64,000 bases of DNA from Mucilaginibacter sp. SG564 (GCF_013149275.1 NZ_JABGNA010000010.1:160838-224837); one strand, 5' to 3'. Shown: positions 18,265-26,983, numbered from the stretch's first letter. Made by a program: numbers and translations. The notes: generated from the letters alone by a model not told the origin.

Positions 18265-18290
18265 TAGTGTACTACTATACTAATACACTA
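18265..18290. promoter_or_regulatory. Probable operator of the YtrA-type GntR repressor
   Basis: An inverted repeat TAGTGTA (18265-18271) and TACACTA (18284-18290), extendable to 10-bp arms with one mismatch, lies directly after the -7 box and covers the expected transcription start. GntR regulators of the YtrA class bind palindromes of this size and autoregulate their ABC operons. A GntR gene of that class is third in the operon. Binding is inferred. Confidence 0.55.
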
Positions 18291-18292
18291 AA

Positions 18293-19141
18293 ATGATTCA
18301 AATTCAGAATTTGGACTTTGCATATAAAAAGGGGCGCCCGGTGTTCACCAGGCTCAACCTCGATTTGCTGCCCGGGCATATCTATGGTTTGCTCGGCAAA
18401 AATGGGGCAGGAAAGTCAACGCTGCTCAAAAGCATGGCCGGCCTGGCGTTTCCGCAGGCCGGAAAATGTATGATCAATGGGATCGACGCATCAAAGCGCC
18501 CGGTGTCTTTACTGGAAGACCTCTTTTTTCTGCCCGAGGAGATCTATGTGCCGGCATTAACCTCAGCACAATTTCTGAGAAGCACGGCTACCTTTTATCC
18601 TAAATTCAGTTTGACGGATTATTATGTTTACCTGAAAACGCTGGACGTGGATGCTGATGCAGTCATGGATAGAATGTCCTACGGTCAGCAAAAAAAGGCG
18701 ATGATTGCTTTCGGGCTGGCCACCAATACCAGCGTCCTGATCATGGATGAGCCCACCAACGGCCTTGATATTCCCTCCAAGGTGCAGTTCCGCAAACTAA
18801 TCGCGTCGGTGCTAAATGATGAACGTTGTATCCTGATCTCCACTCACCAGGTGCGCGATCTGGACAGCCTGATAGATACCGTGTTGATCCTCGACAATCA
18901 GCGGATTGTGGTAAAAAAGGCTGTTGACGAAATAAGCGAACAATTAACTTTCGGTCTTTTTGAAGACACTACCGGGATGCCGGTATTATATGAGGAGGAG
19001 ACAATGCGCGGTAAATACGCCATTCTGAAAAACAATAATCGTAAGTACAGCCGCCCTGATCTGGAATTGTTGTTCAACGCCATTACCACAGGAAATCAAC
19101 AAATTGTTGAAGTTATTAATGGAGGAACCGGGAATGAATAA
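18293..19141 (+). CDS. ABC transporter ATP-binding protein
   Basis: ATPase subunit of 282 residues, cytoplasmic. Walker A is GLLGKNGAGKST (residues 32-43), the signature is MSYGQQKKA (SYGQQ in place of the classical SGGQ), Walker B is VLIMDEPTNGLD, and the switch histidine is in LISTHQ. The C-terminal tail has no extra recognised domain. It overlaps the next gene, a permease, by 8 bp, and together they should form an ABC-2-type exporter like those of YtrA-controlled operons. Substrate unknown; cell-envelope or peptide stress is a reasonable inference from that operon type. Confidence 0.93.
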   Translation: MIQIQNLDFAYKKGRPVFTRLNLDLLPGHIYGLLGKNGAGKSTLLKSMAGLAFPQAGKCMINGIDASKRPVSLLEDLFFLPEEIYVPALTSAQFLRSTATFYPKFSLTDYYVYLKTLDVDADAVMDRMSYGQQKKAMIAFGLATNTSVLIMDEPTNGLDIPSKVQFRKLIASVLNDERCILISTHQVRDLDSLIDTVLILDNQRIVVKKAVDEISEQLTFGLFEDTTGMPVLYEEETMRGKYAILKNNNRKYSRPDLELLFNAITTGNQQIVEVINGGTGNE

Positions 19142-19907
19142 TTTTTTCAGTCTCCGCCGGTTTAGCCGCCTGTTCATTAAGCACACGATAGAACATTACC
19201 GGACCTACCTGATGTCGACAGCAGTGATCTTCGGGGTATTTGTTTTCGGCGGTACTTTTATCTTTTTTGTTTTCCCTGCGCCACCGGATACGGGCATGCA
19301 AACCGCATGTTTTGTTTTATTAATGCTGGTGTCGGGCAGTATTTTCACCAGTACGGTATTCGGTGATTATGGCAATAAAAGCAAAGCCATACCGGCTATC
19401 ACCTTACCGGCCTCGTCGTTTGAAAAATACCTGGTGGGATGGTTGTATTCGTATCCTATTTTTATGGCTATTTATACCGGCATCTTCTTTTTGGTGCTTT
19501 TTACATTGGGCCAACTGGTGCACTTTCCGGGTATACGTTTGCAGATAATGTCATTGTCTCAGCCCGAAATGTTGCTGGTATTGGTGATCTATTCCTCACT
19601 TCATTCCTGTTGCATTTTCGGGGCCATCTTTTTTGAGAAGCTGCATTTCATCAAAACCGGCTTTGCGTTTTTTATCGGATACATTGTAATAACGATGTGT
19701 AATACCATGTTTCTTAAGCTCATTACCGGCGTAACAGTAATTAAAATGGCACTGCCGTTTGGCTTTCTCAATTTCAGCATCGGCAGCAAATTTTATTCGG
19801 TGGTTACTACCGGGCCTGTTTCAACCGGTATACTTATCACGATATTCCTGGCGGCGGCATTGATATGGGCTGCGGCCTATTTCAGGTTAAAAGAAAAGCA
19901 GGTGTGA
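19134..19907 (+). CDS. ABC-2-type permease subunit
   Basis: Integral membrane protein of 257 residues with about six hydrophobic helices, for example STAVIFGVFVFGGTFIFFVF, ACFVLLMLVSGSIFTSTVF and GILITIFLAAALIWAAAYF. The ATG at 19134 overlaps the end of the ATPase gene and is preferred to an upstream ATG at 19104 that would add ten polar residues. The loop SKAIPAITLPASSFEKYLVG is like that of small Bacteroidetes ABC-2 permeases that work with the ATPase encoded just before. It ends one base before the GntR gene. Confidence 0.85.
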   Translation: MNNFFSLRRFSRLFIKHTIEHYRTYLMSTAVIFGVFVFGGTFIFFVFPAPPDTGMQTACFVLLMLVSGSIFTSTVFGDYGNKSKAIPAITLPASSFEKYLVGWLYSYPIFMAIYTGIFFLVLFTLGQLVHFPGIRLQIMSLSQPEMLLVLVIYSSLHSCCIFGAIFFEKLHFIKTGFAFFIGYIVITMCNTMFLKLITGVTVIKMALPFGFLNFSIGSKFYSVVTTGPVSTGILITIFLAAALIWAAAYFRLKEKQV

Positions 19908-19908
19908 T

Positions 19909-20304
19909 ATGGAGTTTAAAGATAACGAAGCGATATACCTGCAAATAGCATCATTTGTGTGCGATAATATTTTAACCGGTAAATGGCCTGCCGGACAAAA
20001 GATCTTATCTGTGCGCGATCTGGCCGTGGAACTCGAAGTTAACCCCAACACGGTGATGCGGTCATACGAGTTTTTACAGGGGCTGGAGATCGTTTACAAT
20101 AAACGCGGCCTAGGGCTGTTTGTGGCCGACGACGGTTTTGAAAAGGTGAAAGCCTACCGCAGGCAAAACTTTGTGCAGCAGCACCTGCCCGATTTTTTTA
20201 AGAATATCTACCTGCTGGATATCTCTATTGACGAGATCAGGCAGCAATACCAGGAATTCCTGGCCCATCAGTCAACTCCAAAAAGCAATACCGACGAACA
20301 ATGA
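19909..20304 (+). CDS. GntR family transcriptional regulator, YtrA subfamily
   Basis: Short repressor of 131 residues. The N-terminal winged helix-turn-helix is clear: AIYLQIASFVCDNILTGKW, LSVRDLAVELEVNPNTVMRS, YEFLQGLEIVYNKRGLGLFV. Only about 50 residues follow, with no FadR/HutC ligand domain, the hallmark of the YtrA class, which usually controls an ABC transporter operon. It is third of six genes rather than first and overlaps the next gene by 4 bp (ATGA). The palindrome at 18265-18290 is the best candidate operator. Confidence 0.92.
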   Translation: MEFKDNEAIYLQIASFVCDNILTGKWPAGQKILSVRDLAVELEVNPNTVMRSYEFLQGLEIVYNKRGLGLFVADDGFEKVKAYRRQNFVQQHLPDFFKNIYLLDISIDEIRQQYQEFLAHQSTPKSNTDEQ

Positions 20305-21044
20305 GAACAAGTGTCAAAATATTAATTGCAGCAACGGTGCTGGTAATTGTAACCCTGGGCATCTACGATTTTCAACTGAAGGCCGAATACCTGCGAGGCG
20401 ATTTCAAAAACCCGTTCCGGGATTATATCGCCACCGATTTCAGCGATTTTGATTCGATCGACCTGCATTCGGCGTCGGCCATTAACCTGATGGTGGTGAG
20501 GGGGCCTTATAAAGTGACGATTGAGCCTACCGCCATGGATTTTGTTAAAATAACCAAACGGGGCCGGACGCTGGTTTTTGATGCCAGTTATAAAGATCAT
20601 TATCGCAATATTAACAGCGAATACGTGGTATTTGTATCCTGCCCGGATTTGAAAGCATTTACTACCGATACCCGCTACACAGCGGGCGACCTGAAAGTAA
20701 CCGATTCTGTTTCGAACGACTTTAACTGGAAATACAGCCGGATAACCGGATTTGATGCCGATAGTCTCCGTTTAATCGCCTTACATGCTGCAAACGTGAT
20801 GCTTGAGAATAATCGCATTAATTCAGTATTGCTTACAGCGGGCGCGCAGCCGGGCGCGGGCGCGATGATCACATTTGGCGAGGGCAACCGGTTTAAATCG
20901 GCCTTTTTGGATATTCAGCATAAAAGCACTTTACGCATTCTATCCCCTGCAGGGAATCATATCACCTATCAAATTGCCGACAGCGCCAGGCTGCTCGTAA
21001 CCGGCAGTATCAGTAAACAACTCTTTAAATCCCCCCAGCCATGA
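20301..21044 (+). CDS. Membrane-anchored DUF2807-like (head GIN domain) protein
   Basis: A protein of 247 residues with one N-terminal membrane anchor (VKILIAATVLVIVTLGIYDF) and the rest outside the cytoplasm. The region SDFDSIDLHSASAINLMVVR, VTIEPTAMDFVKITKRGRTL and LRILSPAG is the repeating beta pattern of the putative auto-transporter adhesin (DUF2807) fold, though divergent. Function unknown. It lies inside the double-ABC operon with 4-bp overlaps on both sides (20301-20304 and 21041-21044), implying tight co-expression, and may be a sensor or accessory part of the exporter. Confidence 0.65.
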   Translation: MRTSVKILIAATVLVIVTLGIYDFQLKAEYLRGDFKNPFRDYIATDFSDFDSIDLHSASAINLMVVRGPYKVTIEPTAMDFVKITKRGRTLVFDASYKDHYRNINSEYVVFVSCPDLKAFTTDTRYTAGDLKVTDSVSNDFNWKYSRITGFDADSLRLIALHAANVMLENNRINSVLLTAGAQPGAGAMITFGEGNRFKSAFLDIQHKSTLRILSPAGNHITYQIADSARLLVTGSISKQLFKSPQP

Positions 21045-21931
21045 AATTAACCATCAATTCACTCTCAAAAACTTATGCCAACGGTGTGCATGCCCTTAAA
21101 GATGTATCGCTGACGCTGGATAACGGCATGTTCGGTTTGCTTGGGCCAAACGGCGCTGGTAAATCGTCGCTGATGCGTACCATAGCCACCTTGCAGGAAG
21201 CCGATAGCGGCACTGTTTTTCTGGACGGGCTCGACGTACTGAAAAACAAAACCCAGGTGCGTCAATTGCTCGGCTATCTGCCACAGGAGTTTGGGGTTTA
21301 TCCCAAAATATCCGCCGAGCGCATGCTCGACCATATTGCCCAGCTCAAAGGCGTCGGCAACGCTGGCGAACGCAAGGACCTGGTGCTTGGCCTGCTGGAA
21401 AAAGTAAATCTGTTTAAAGACCGGAAAAAGCATCTCGGCACGTATTCCGGCGGGATGAAACAACGCTTTGGTATTGCCCAGGCGCTCATCGGCGATCCGA
21501 AACTGATTATCGTAGATGAACCAACCGCAGGCCTGGACCCCGCCGAGCGGAACCGCTTTTATAATCTGCTGAGCCAGTTAGGGCAAAACACCATCGTGAT
21601 CCTATCGACCCACATTGTGGAGGACGTAAGCACGCTTTGCTCCAATTTTGCCATCATCTGCCTGGGCGAGGTACTTTACGCCGGCGCCCCCGAGACGGCC
21701 GTTAAAGAACTTGAAGGCAAGATCTACTCCAAAGCCATCAAGCAGGCCGAAATACAATATTACCGGGATGTTTACAGCGTAATATCCACACAGTTAAAAT
21801 CCGGAAAGCTTCATATCCGCATCCTCCAGGAGAGCGGTGAGCCGGCCGACGGTTTTGTATCCGCTGCGCCGAATCTCGAAGATGTTTACTTCAGCAACAT
21901 TGCTACGCGTGTAGATGTAAATACCATGTAA
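21041..21931 (+). CDS. ABC transporter ATP-binding protein (second in operon)
   Basis: ATPase of 296 residues. Walker A is GLLGPNGAGKSS (residues 32-43), the Q-loop is in GYLPQEFGVYP, the signature is YSGGMKQRFGIAQAL, Walker B is LIIVDEPTAGLD, and the switch histidine is in LSTHIVEDV. It has the classical signature, unlike the first ATPase of the operon. The 3' end is 21 bp before the large permease gene, so the two are expected to form one transporter. This ATPase type often accompanies permease/M1 fusion proteins in Bacteroidetes. Confidence 0.93.
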   Translation: MKLTINSLSKTYANGVHALKDVSLTLDNGMFGLLGPNGAGKSSLMRTIATLQEADSGTVFLDGLDVLKNKTQVRQLLGYLPQEFGVYPKISAERMLDHIAQLKGVGNAGERKDLVLGLLEKVNLFKDRKKHLGTYSGGMKQRFGIAQALIGDPKLIIVDEPTAGLDPAERNRFYNLLSQLGQNTIVILSTHIVEDVSTLCSNFAIICLGEVLYAGAPETAVKELEGKIYSKAIKQAEIQYYRDVYSVISTQLKSGKLHIRILQESGEPADGFVSAAPNLEDVYFSNIATRVDVNTM

Positions 21932-21952
21932 ATCACTACAAAACAAATCATT

Positions 21953-24900
21953 ATGTTTTTGAAAATCTTTCTGTTCGAGATCCAAAACCGGATCCGCAGG
22001 CCTGCCGTTTACCTGTATTTTTTGGCCATACTGGTGTTTACCACCTTCTCTTTTGCTACCGGCTCGCTGCCGGTGGGCGAGAAGGAGCATATCAATTCGC
22101 CCTACCTGATTACGTTTTGGTGCTGCGGCATCACGATGATGATGACCCTCATCAGCTCATCAGTAATGGGCACGGCAATATTCCGTGACATCGAATATCA
22201 AACCAAGGATTATTACCTGACGTACCCCATCACCCGGAATGGCTATTTCTGGGGCCGGTATTTCGGCTCATTCACTTTTATGATATTGATTGCGCTGGCT
22301 GTGCCGCTGGGTATTTACCTGGGCACACTGATCGGCCCGCTCACTGGAAAAACGATCCTCGCGCAATACGGCCCTAATAAATTGGTTTATTATGCCTATC
22401 CTTTCCTATTCATCGCACTGCCGAATATTTTATTTACCTCATCGCTGTTTTTTGGGTTGGTGGCGGTGCTGCGCAACGTTAAGATTATCTATTTTGGTGG
22501 CATACTGTTGTTCCTGTTTTACGCCATTGCCCTTTTCTTTCTGAACCATACCAATAATCTGACGGTTATTGCCATCTCCGATCCCTTCGGACTTAACGGG
22601 GTGCGTTTCCAGATGAATAACGCCAGCGCAGCCGAGCATAACAATATGCTGATCACTGTAAGCGGGCCGCTGGCCATCAATCGTATCCTGTGGCCAGGTT
22701 TATGCTTCATTGTCTTGCTGATCACCTACCTGCGGTTCAATTTTGAGACCTTTTTTGCCGGTAAGCGTGATAAAGCGACCATTGACAAAATAGGGGTTAA
22801 AACCGGTAAGATCCTCCGTACGCCGTCGGTAAGTTTTTCGGGCACCTACAATCGGGTTACGTTTAAAAGTTTAGTGCGGCTGGAGTTGATGAACATTATC
22901 CGCGATAATTATTTCTGGATCATCGTCGGGGCCGGAAGCGTGTTCCTTGGATTTGTACTGTGGCTGGGCGATATGCATAACGGCGTACCAGATCTGCCGC
23001 GAACGGTGGTTGAATTGGGCATTTTTGCCGATGCCTTTCCGTTCTTCATGTTCTTTATTATCATGTTCTACACCGGCGAAACCATCCAGCGCGACCGGTT
23101 AACCAGGTATTCCTTTATTAACGACTCGCTGCCGCCGCCAAATTGGGTAATGAACGGATCAAAGTTGGTATCGATGCTGCTTATCTCGGCCGGGCTTGCA
23201 TTCGTGCCGTTGGTTTTAGGAGTTTTTGTACAGTTGATCAAAGGCTTTACACATATTCAGCTTCATCTATATACAACCTACATCCTAGTGATGCTGCTGC
23301 CTAAATTGCTTACCGGAGCGGTGTTTTGTTATGTGATCCAGGTGGTTTTCAATAATAAATTTGCGGCCTACGCCGTCACAGTGACGTTATGGGTTGCTAT
23401 GTTTTTCCTGGATACCACCGGCATATTCGATTATCACCTGCTGATGTATTCCTACACTCCAAAGTCGGGCATGAACGATATGGACGGCATGGGGCACATG
23501 GTTAAACCGGTACTTTGGTTCGATGTGTATTGGCTGCTGGCTGCCGGGGTGCTTATTGTAATAGCGGCATTGTTTTATAACCGTGGAGTAAGCACTTCAT
23601 TTAAGGAACGCTTAAGCGTGATTCCGGAGCGGTTTGATACGAAAACTAAAACGGCCTTCGCAATTGTCCTGTCCTTATTTTTGATGGTAGGCGGTTATAT
23701 TTATTACAACATCAGCTACCTCAATGAGTTTTTGACGAAGGGCGAAAACCTCGACCGCGCCGTTATCTACGAGAAAACCCTGAAGCATTACCAGGATATG
23801 CCACTGCCCAAGGTGATTAGCATCAAGATCAACGCCGACCTTTTCCCCGCTGAAAAGAAAGCCATAACCCAGGCGGTGATGACCATCGTTAACAAGAACA
23901 ATAAACCTATCAGCGAAATGCTGCTGGATGGTGACGATCTGACTGCGTATTCTATCGATATAAACGGTAAACGGTTGTCGTTCACAACGCCGTTGCTTTA
24001 TTCCCGCGGCATGTTCAGTCTATTTGGGCCTAAAAAAGATACCGCCGATTTCAGGTTATACAAGTTCGATAAGCCGCTCGCGCCCGGTGACACTGCTGTG
24101 TTGCAGGTTAGGTCACTGATTGCCCATCGGGGTTTTGAGAATGGCCCTTTCGCGCTAAATATGCTGGATAACGGCACCTTCTTTAAAGGCGGATTACCGG
24201 GATTGGGTTATGATGATGACGATGAGCTAAGTAGCCCTTACGAACGAAAAAAGGCCGGTTTGCCGCCTAAAAACGAAGAAGAGATTGCGCAGAATGATCC
24301 AGCTGGTATTAATAATTTAAAGGCTGGCCGGTCAGCAGATATGCTCACACTGGACATTACCGTAAGTACGGAGGGCGACCAAACCGCCGTAGCCAATGGC
24401 GATTTAGTAAAGCAGTGGACGCAAAATGGCCGTAACTATTTTCATTATATACAAAACAAGCCGGGAATGTACATGCCCTTCGGTATTTTGTCGGCCAGGT
24501 ACGTGCGTAGTCGCGACAGTGTGATGCTGGATCACAAGGTATATATTGATATTTATTATGATGCGCAGCACGGTGCCAACGTCAGCAGGTATATGCAGGC
24601 GTATAAGAATGGATTGAAGTATTTTAGCTCGGTGTACGGCAGCTATCCGTTCAACAACATCCGTTTGGTTGAGGCTTCTCCATACGGTCCGGGCGAAGGT
24701 TCAACGGCAACGCTCGATGTGCGGAACGAGCTTAACGGCTGGAACGCCAATTTTACCGGCCCCGATCAAAACGACTATCTGTATTCGGGTGCAACCTTTC
24801 AAACCGCCCAGCAATGGTGGCGTTTTCAGGTGGCACCTAACAACACCATCGGTTCCCTGGTGATAACAGAAGGGATATCCAATTATGCCTCACTGGTAAT

Positions 24901-25594
24901 GAGCGAGAGGAAATATGGCAAGGCCAATATGCGCGATATCGTTTTGAGCCCCTTATGGTATTACTTATTTATTCGCAGGCACCAGGACGAGCCGGAACAC
25001 CCCATTATCAAAGCTGATCAGTCTATCGAATGGAGTGCCAAGACCGGTACCGCGCTTTATGGATTGAAAGAACTGATAGCAGAGGATAGCCTGAACAATG
25101 CGCTTCGTGAATTTAAAAATGCCTACGCATTTAAAACAAGCGGACCATTCGCCGGCGCAAACGATCTGTATCGTTATCTCCAAAAACACACACCCGATTC
25201 GCTCCAATATTACTTAACGGACACCTGGCAAAAAGTAACGCTGTACGACAACAAGATCATATCGACCGAGCTAAAGTCGACAAATAAAAAAGATGAATAC
25301 AAGTTTACGCTAAAGGTAAATATTGATAAAGTTTGGATAGACAGCAATGGCAAAGAAATTCCGGCTACCAACATGAACGATTATATCGATATCGCTGTAT
25401 TCGGTGATGATACCAAAGGTAAGGATGGCAGGACGGTTTCACATTTCATCTACCGGAAACGCTTTAAACTAACGCGCGGAATGCATGAACTTAACTTTAT
25501 TGCGAAAGGGAGGCCAAGAGCGGTAGCTATTGATCCGGTGGGCTACCTTATCGATAGGAATCCGGCTGATAACTGGCACTCGACGAAGCAATAA
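21953..25594 (+). CDS. ABC permease fused to an M1 aminopeptidase-like domain (zinc motif lost)
   Basis: A 1213-residue membrane protein. Residues 1 to about 600 contain two sets of about six transmembrane helices (for example VYLYFLAILVFTTFSFATGS and TAFAIVLSLFLMVGGYIYYN). The C-terminal 550 residues are an extracytoplasmic domain like M1 metallopeptidases: FGILSARYVRS, YGSYPFNNIRLVEASPYGPG, then the place of HExxH. There the sequence is FQTAQQWW (949-956), where active M1 enzymes have HExxHQWW; both histidines and the glutamate are replaced. The downstream glutamate survives in ITEGISNY (Glu973). The domain is probably a non-catalytic binding domain. It is the last gene of the operon. Confidence 0.88.
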   Translation: MFLKIFLFEIQNRIRRPAVYLYFLAILVFTTFSFATGSLPVGEKEHINSPYLITFWCCGITMMMTLISSSVMGTAIFRDIEYQTKDYYLTYPITRNGYFWGRYFGSFTFMILIALAVPLGIYLGTLIGPLTGKTILAQYGPNKLVYYAYPFLFIALPNILFTSSLFFGLVAVLRNVKIIYFGGILLFLFYAIALFFLNHTNNLTVIAISDPFGLNGVRFQMNNASAAEHNNMLITVSGPLAINRILWPGLCFIVLLITYLRFNFETFFAGKRDKATIDKIGVKTGKILRTPSVSFSGTYNRVTFKSLVRLELMNIIRDNYFWIIVGAGSVFLGFVLWLGDMHNGVPDLPRTVVELGIFADAFPFFMFFIIMFYTGETIQRDRLTRYSFINDSLPPPNWVMNGSKLVSMLLISAGLAFVPLVLGVFVQLIKGFTHIQLHLYTTYILVMLLPKLLTGAVFCYVIQVVFNNKFAAYAVTVTLWVAMFFLDTTGIFDYHLLMYSYTPKSGMNDMDGMGHMVKPVLWFDVYWLLAAGVLIVIAALFYNRGVSTSFKERLSVIPERFDTKTKTAFAIVLSLFLMVGGYIYYNISYLNEFLTKGENLDRAVIYEKTLKHYQDMPLPKVISIKINADLFPAEKKAITQAVMTIVNKNNKPISEMLLDGDDLTAYSIDINGKRLSFTTPLLYSRGMFSLFGPKKDTADFRLYKFDKPLAPGDTAVLQVRSLIAHRGFENGPFALNMLDNGTFFKGGLPGLGYDDDDELSSPYERKKAGLPPKNEEEIAQNDPAGINNLKAGRSADMLTLDITVSTEGDQTAVANGDLVKQWTQNGRNYFHYIQNKPGMYMPFGILSARYVRSRDSVMLDHKVYIDIYYDAQHGANVSRYMQAYKNGLKYFSSVYGSYPFNNIRLVEASPYGPGEGSTATLDVRNELNGWNANFTGPDQNDYLYSGATFQTAQQWWRFQVAPNNTIGSLVITEGISNYASLVMSERKYGKANMRDIVLSPLWYYLFIRRHQDEPEHPIIKADQSIEWSAKTGTALYGLKELIAEDSLNNALREFKNAYAFKTSGPFAGANDLYRYLQKHTPDSLQYYLTDTWQKVTLYDNKIISTELKSTNKKDEYKFTLKVNIDKVWIDSNGKEIPATNMNDYIDIAVFGDDTKGKDGRTVSHFIYRKRFKLTRGMHELNFIAKGRPRAVAIDPVGYLIDRNPADNWHSTKQ

Positions 25595-25744
25595 AAACTA
25601 ACGCTTCCGAAATTAGGCCGGGGGTGGTATTTGGAGGAGGATCAATCTTAAGTCTGTTTTATTTTAATAAAAGTAAGGCTGTTAAAAAGCGGTTCGAAGA
25701 GTTTCTCTTGCGGACTCGAACATCCCGAAGCGGACTTCTTTAAA

Positions 25745-25939
25745 TACTCGAACAAATTAGGTTTTTTTAAAGGCCTGATAAATTGCGCATTGAATTTATC
25801 AACGGTTCGACATTAGTCTTGCTCCCACTAGATCAACCCGAACAGGAATTTTTCTAATTCTCGAACCGATTAGGTTTTACTAAATGCCTGGTAGAATGCG
25901 CATTGAATCTATCAATCGATTCGATATTAGTCCTGTTCG
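25745..25939. repeat. Two imperfect direct repeats of about 80 bp in a gene-free stretch
   Basis: The copy at 25745-25825 and the copy at 25857-25939 share long blocks such as TGCGCATTGAAT, ATTAGGTTTT and ATATTAGTC/ACATTAGTC, roughly 80% identical by eye, spaced about 112 bp. They occupy most of the 546-bp gap between the ABC operon and the next genes (25595-26141), in which I see no gene. Their nature is unknown; an old duplication, a recombination scar or a regulatory RNA region are possible. Confidence 0.6.
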
Positions 25940-26141
25940 GGCTTGAAATGCATCCAAGGTCTTTCAGACCTAACATGAAACTTTCGACGTTGGAAAAATT
26001 ATCGATGATGTGGATAAACCACACCTGATTGATCCCGTTTGGCCAATTCCAAAATAACCATCTTTAGTGCTTAAGTTCAGGATTTTAGGAAAAGAAAGAA
26101 AATTGGCGAAGAAGGGTCAGCGTAATAGGTTTATCCACTTA

Positions 26142-26339
26142 TTACTCCTTGTCTTTAAAAGTTTTGACTTCACCCTTGTGCAGGCTTCGGTTCGGGTGCT
26201 GCACCTCCAACTCACCGGTGTCCAGGTTTTCGATCTCATAACTTTCGCTGGTTGGTTCCTGCAATGTCTCGCTCTCGCGTCCGTCGCCCAAGGACTTGCC
26301 TTTGCGGTCCGAACCGCTCACGTTCTCATTTTTTATCAT
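26142..26339 (-). CDS. Small hydrophilic protein, function unknown
   Basis: A protein of 65 residues with no hydrophobic segment, rich in Glu, Lys and Ser (SGSDRKGKSLGDGRESETLQ, YEIENLDTGELEVQHPNRSL). The ATG at 26339 is used; a TTG two codons upstream is less likely. It starts 11 bp after the stop of another tiny gene (26351-26551) and the two probably form one operon. It is likely to be disordered. Evidence that it is real: biased composition, tight spacing, no better frame on the other strand. Not recognised. Confidence 0.5.
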   Translation of the reverse strand: MIKNENVSGSDRKGKSLGDGRESETLQEPTSESYEIENLDTGELEVQHPNRSLHKGEVKTFKDKE

Positions 26340-26350
26340 GATCAAATTGT

Positions 26351-26551
26351 TTACAGGTCATCATCTTCATCGTACAGCGGTTCGGTTTCCAAGTCGCTGC
26401 TGTCAGTCTCAGAACCGCTCAGCGTTTCTGCGCCGGTTTCGGGATAGTCCTCCTGGTCTGCGGCGTCCCTTTCGGGCTTAAAAATGCGCGGGATAGCCTT
26501 TTCATTACTGGCCATTTTGGGGTCTTTGGGATCGGTCGTTTCCATGGTCAT
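26351..26551 (-). CDS. Small acidic protein, function unknown
   Basis: A protein of 66 residues with an extremely acidic C-terminal half (GAETLSGSETDSSDLETEPL then YDEDDDL) and a proline/lysine-rich N-terminal half. ATG at 26551, with a second ATG two codons in. No membrane segment or known motif. Paired with the equally small gene downstream. Divergent from the YjdM-like gene with 87 bp between them. The acidic, low-complexity make-up suggests a soluble disordered protein. Not recognised. Confidence 0.5.
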   Translation of the reverse strand: MTMETTDPKDPKMASNEKAIPRIFKPERDAADQEDYPETGAETLSGSETDSSDLETEPLYDEDDDL

Positions 26552-26616
26552 ACGATATTTATGCTAATCAAATAACCCACCTTGCTGGTTCAATGTTTTC
26601 AGGAATTGAGATTTCT

Positions 26617-26624
26617 TATCTTTG
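26617..26624 (+). promoter_or_regulatory. -7 box TATCTTTG before the YjdM-like gene
   Basis: Perfect TAnnTTTG match 14 bp before the ATG at 26639, with a T-rich GTTTTC at 26595-26600 near the -33 position. Confidence 0.5.
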
Positions 26625-26638
26625 CGCTTTAACAGATA

Positions 26639-26983
26639 ATGGCCATGACTGAACTTGCACCCTGCCCGATCTGCGGATCCCCTTACACTTATGAATTCGA
26701 AAGCTTACTGGTTTGTCCGGAATGCGGGCATGAGTGGCAAGCTGCTAAAGAGATGACAATTGAGAAAGGTTTTGTCGTAAAGGACACCAATGGCAATATC
26801 CTGGTTGATGGCGACACGGTGGTGACCATCAAAAACCTGCCGGTAAAAGGAACCTCCCAATCCATCAAAGCCGGTACCAAGGTAAAGAACATCCGTTTGG
26901 TGGATAGCGATCATAACATCGACTGTAAGATCGATGGCTTCGGCGCAATGGTACTGAAATCGGAGTTTGTTAAAAAAGCATGA
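26639..26983 (+). CDS. Zinc-ribbon protein of the YjdM/PhnA family
   Basis: A protein of 114 residues with an N-terminal zinc ribbon (CPICGSPYTYEFESLLVCPECG, cysteines 8, 11, 26 and 29 approximately) and a C-terminal SH3-like beta domain (NGNILVDGDTVVTIKNLPVK, KAGTKVKNIRLV). This is the whole YjdM (formerly PhnA) architecture. Its biochemical role is not settled; the phosphonate link of the old name is not established. ATG at 26639 with a second at 26645. Monocistronic by its own promoter box. Confidence 0.88.
   Translation: MAMTELAPCPICGSPYTYEFESLLVCPECGHEWQAAKEMTIEKGFVVKDTNGNILVDGDTVVTIKNLPVKGTSQSIKAGTKVKNIRLVDSDHNIDCKIDGFGAMVLKSEFVKKA

Noticed and set aside
21041..25594. A MacB or LolCDE-type transporter
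   Set aside because: The permease has two sets of six helices and an M1-like domain, unlike four-helix MacB or Lol permeases.
26067..26447. Plus-strand open frame of 126 codons over the two small minus-strand genes
   Set aside because: Its product is a shadow with poor composition; the minus-strand pair has coherent charged composition and operon-like spacing.
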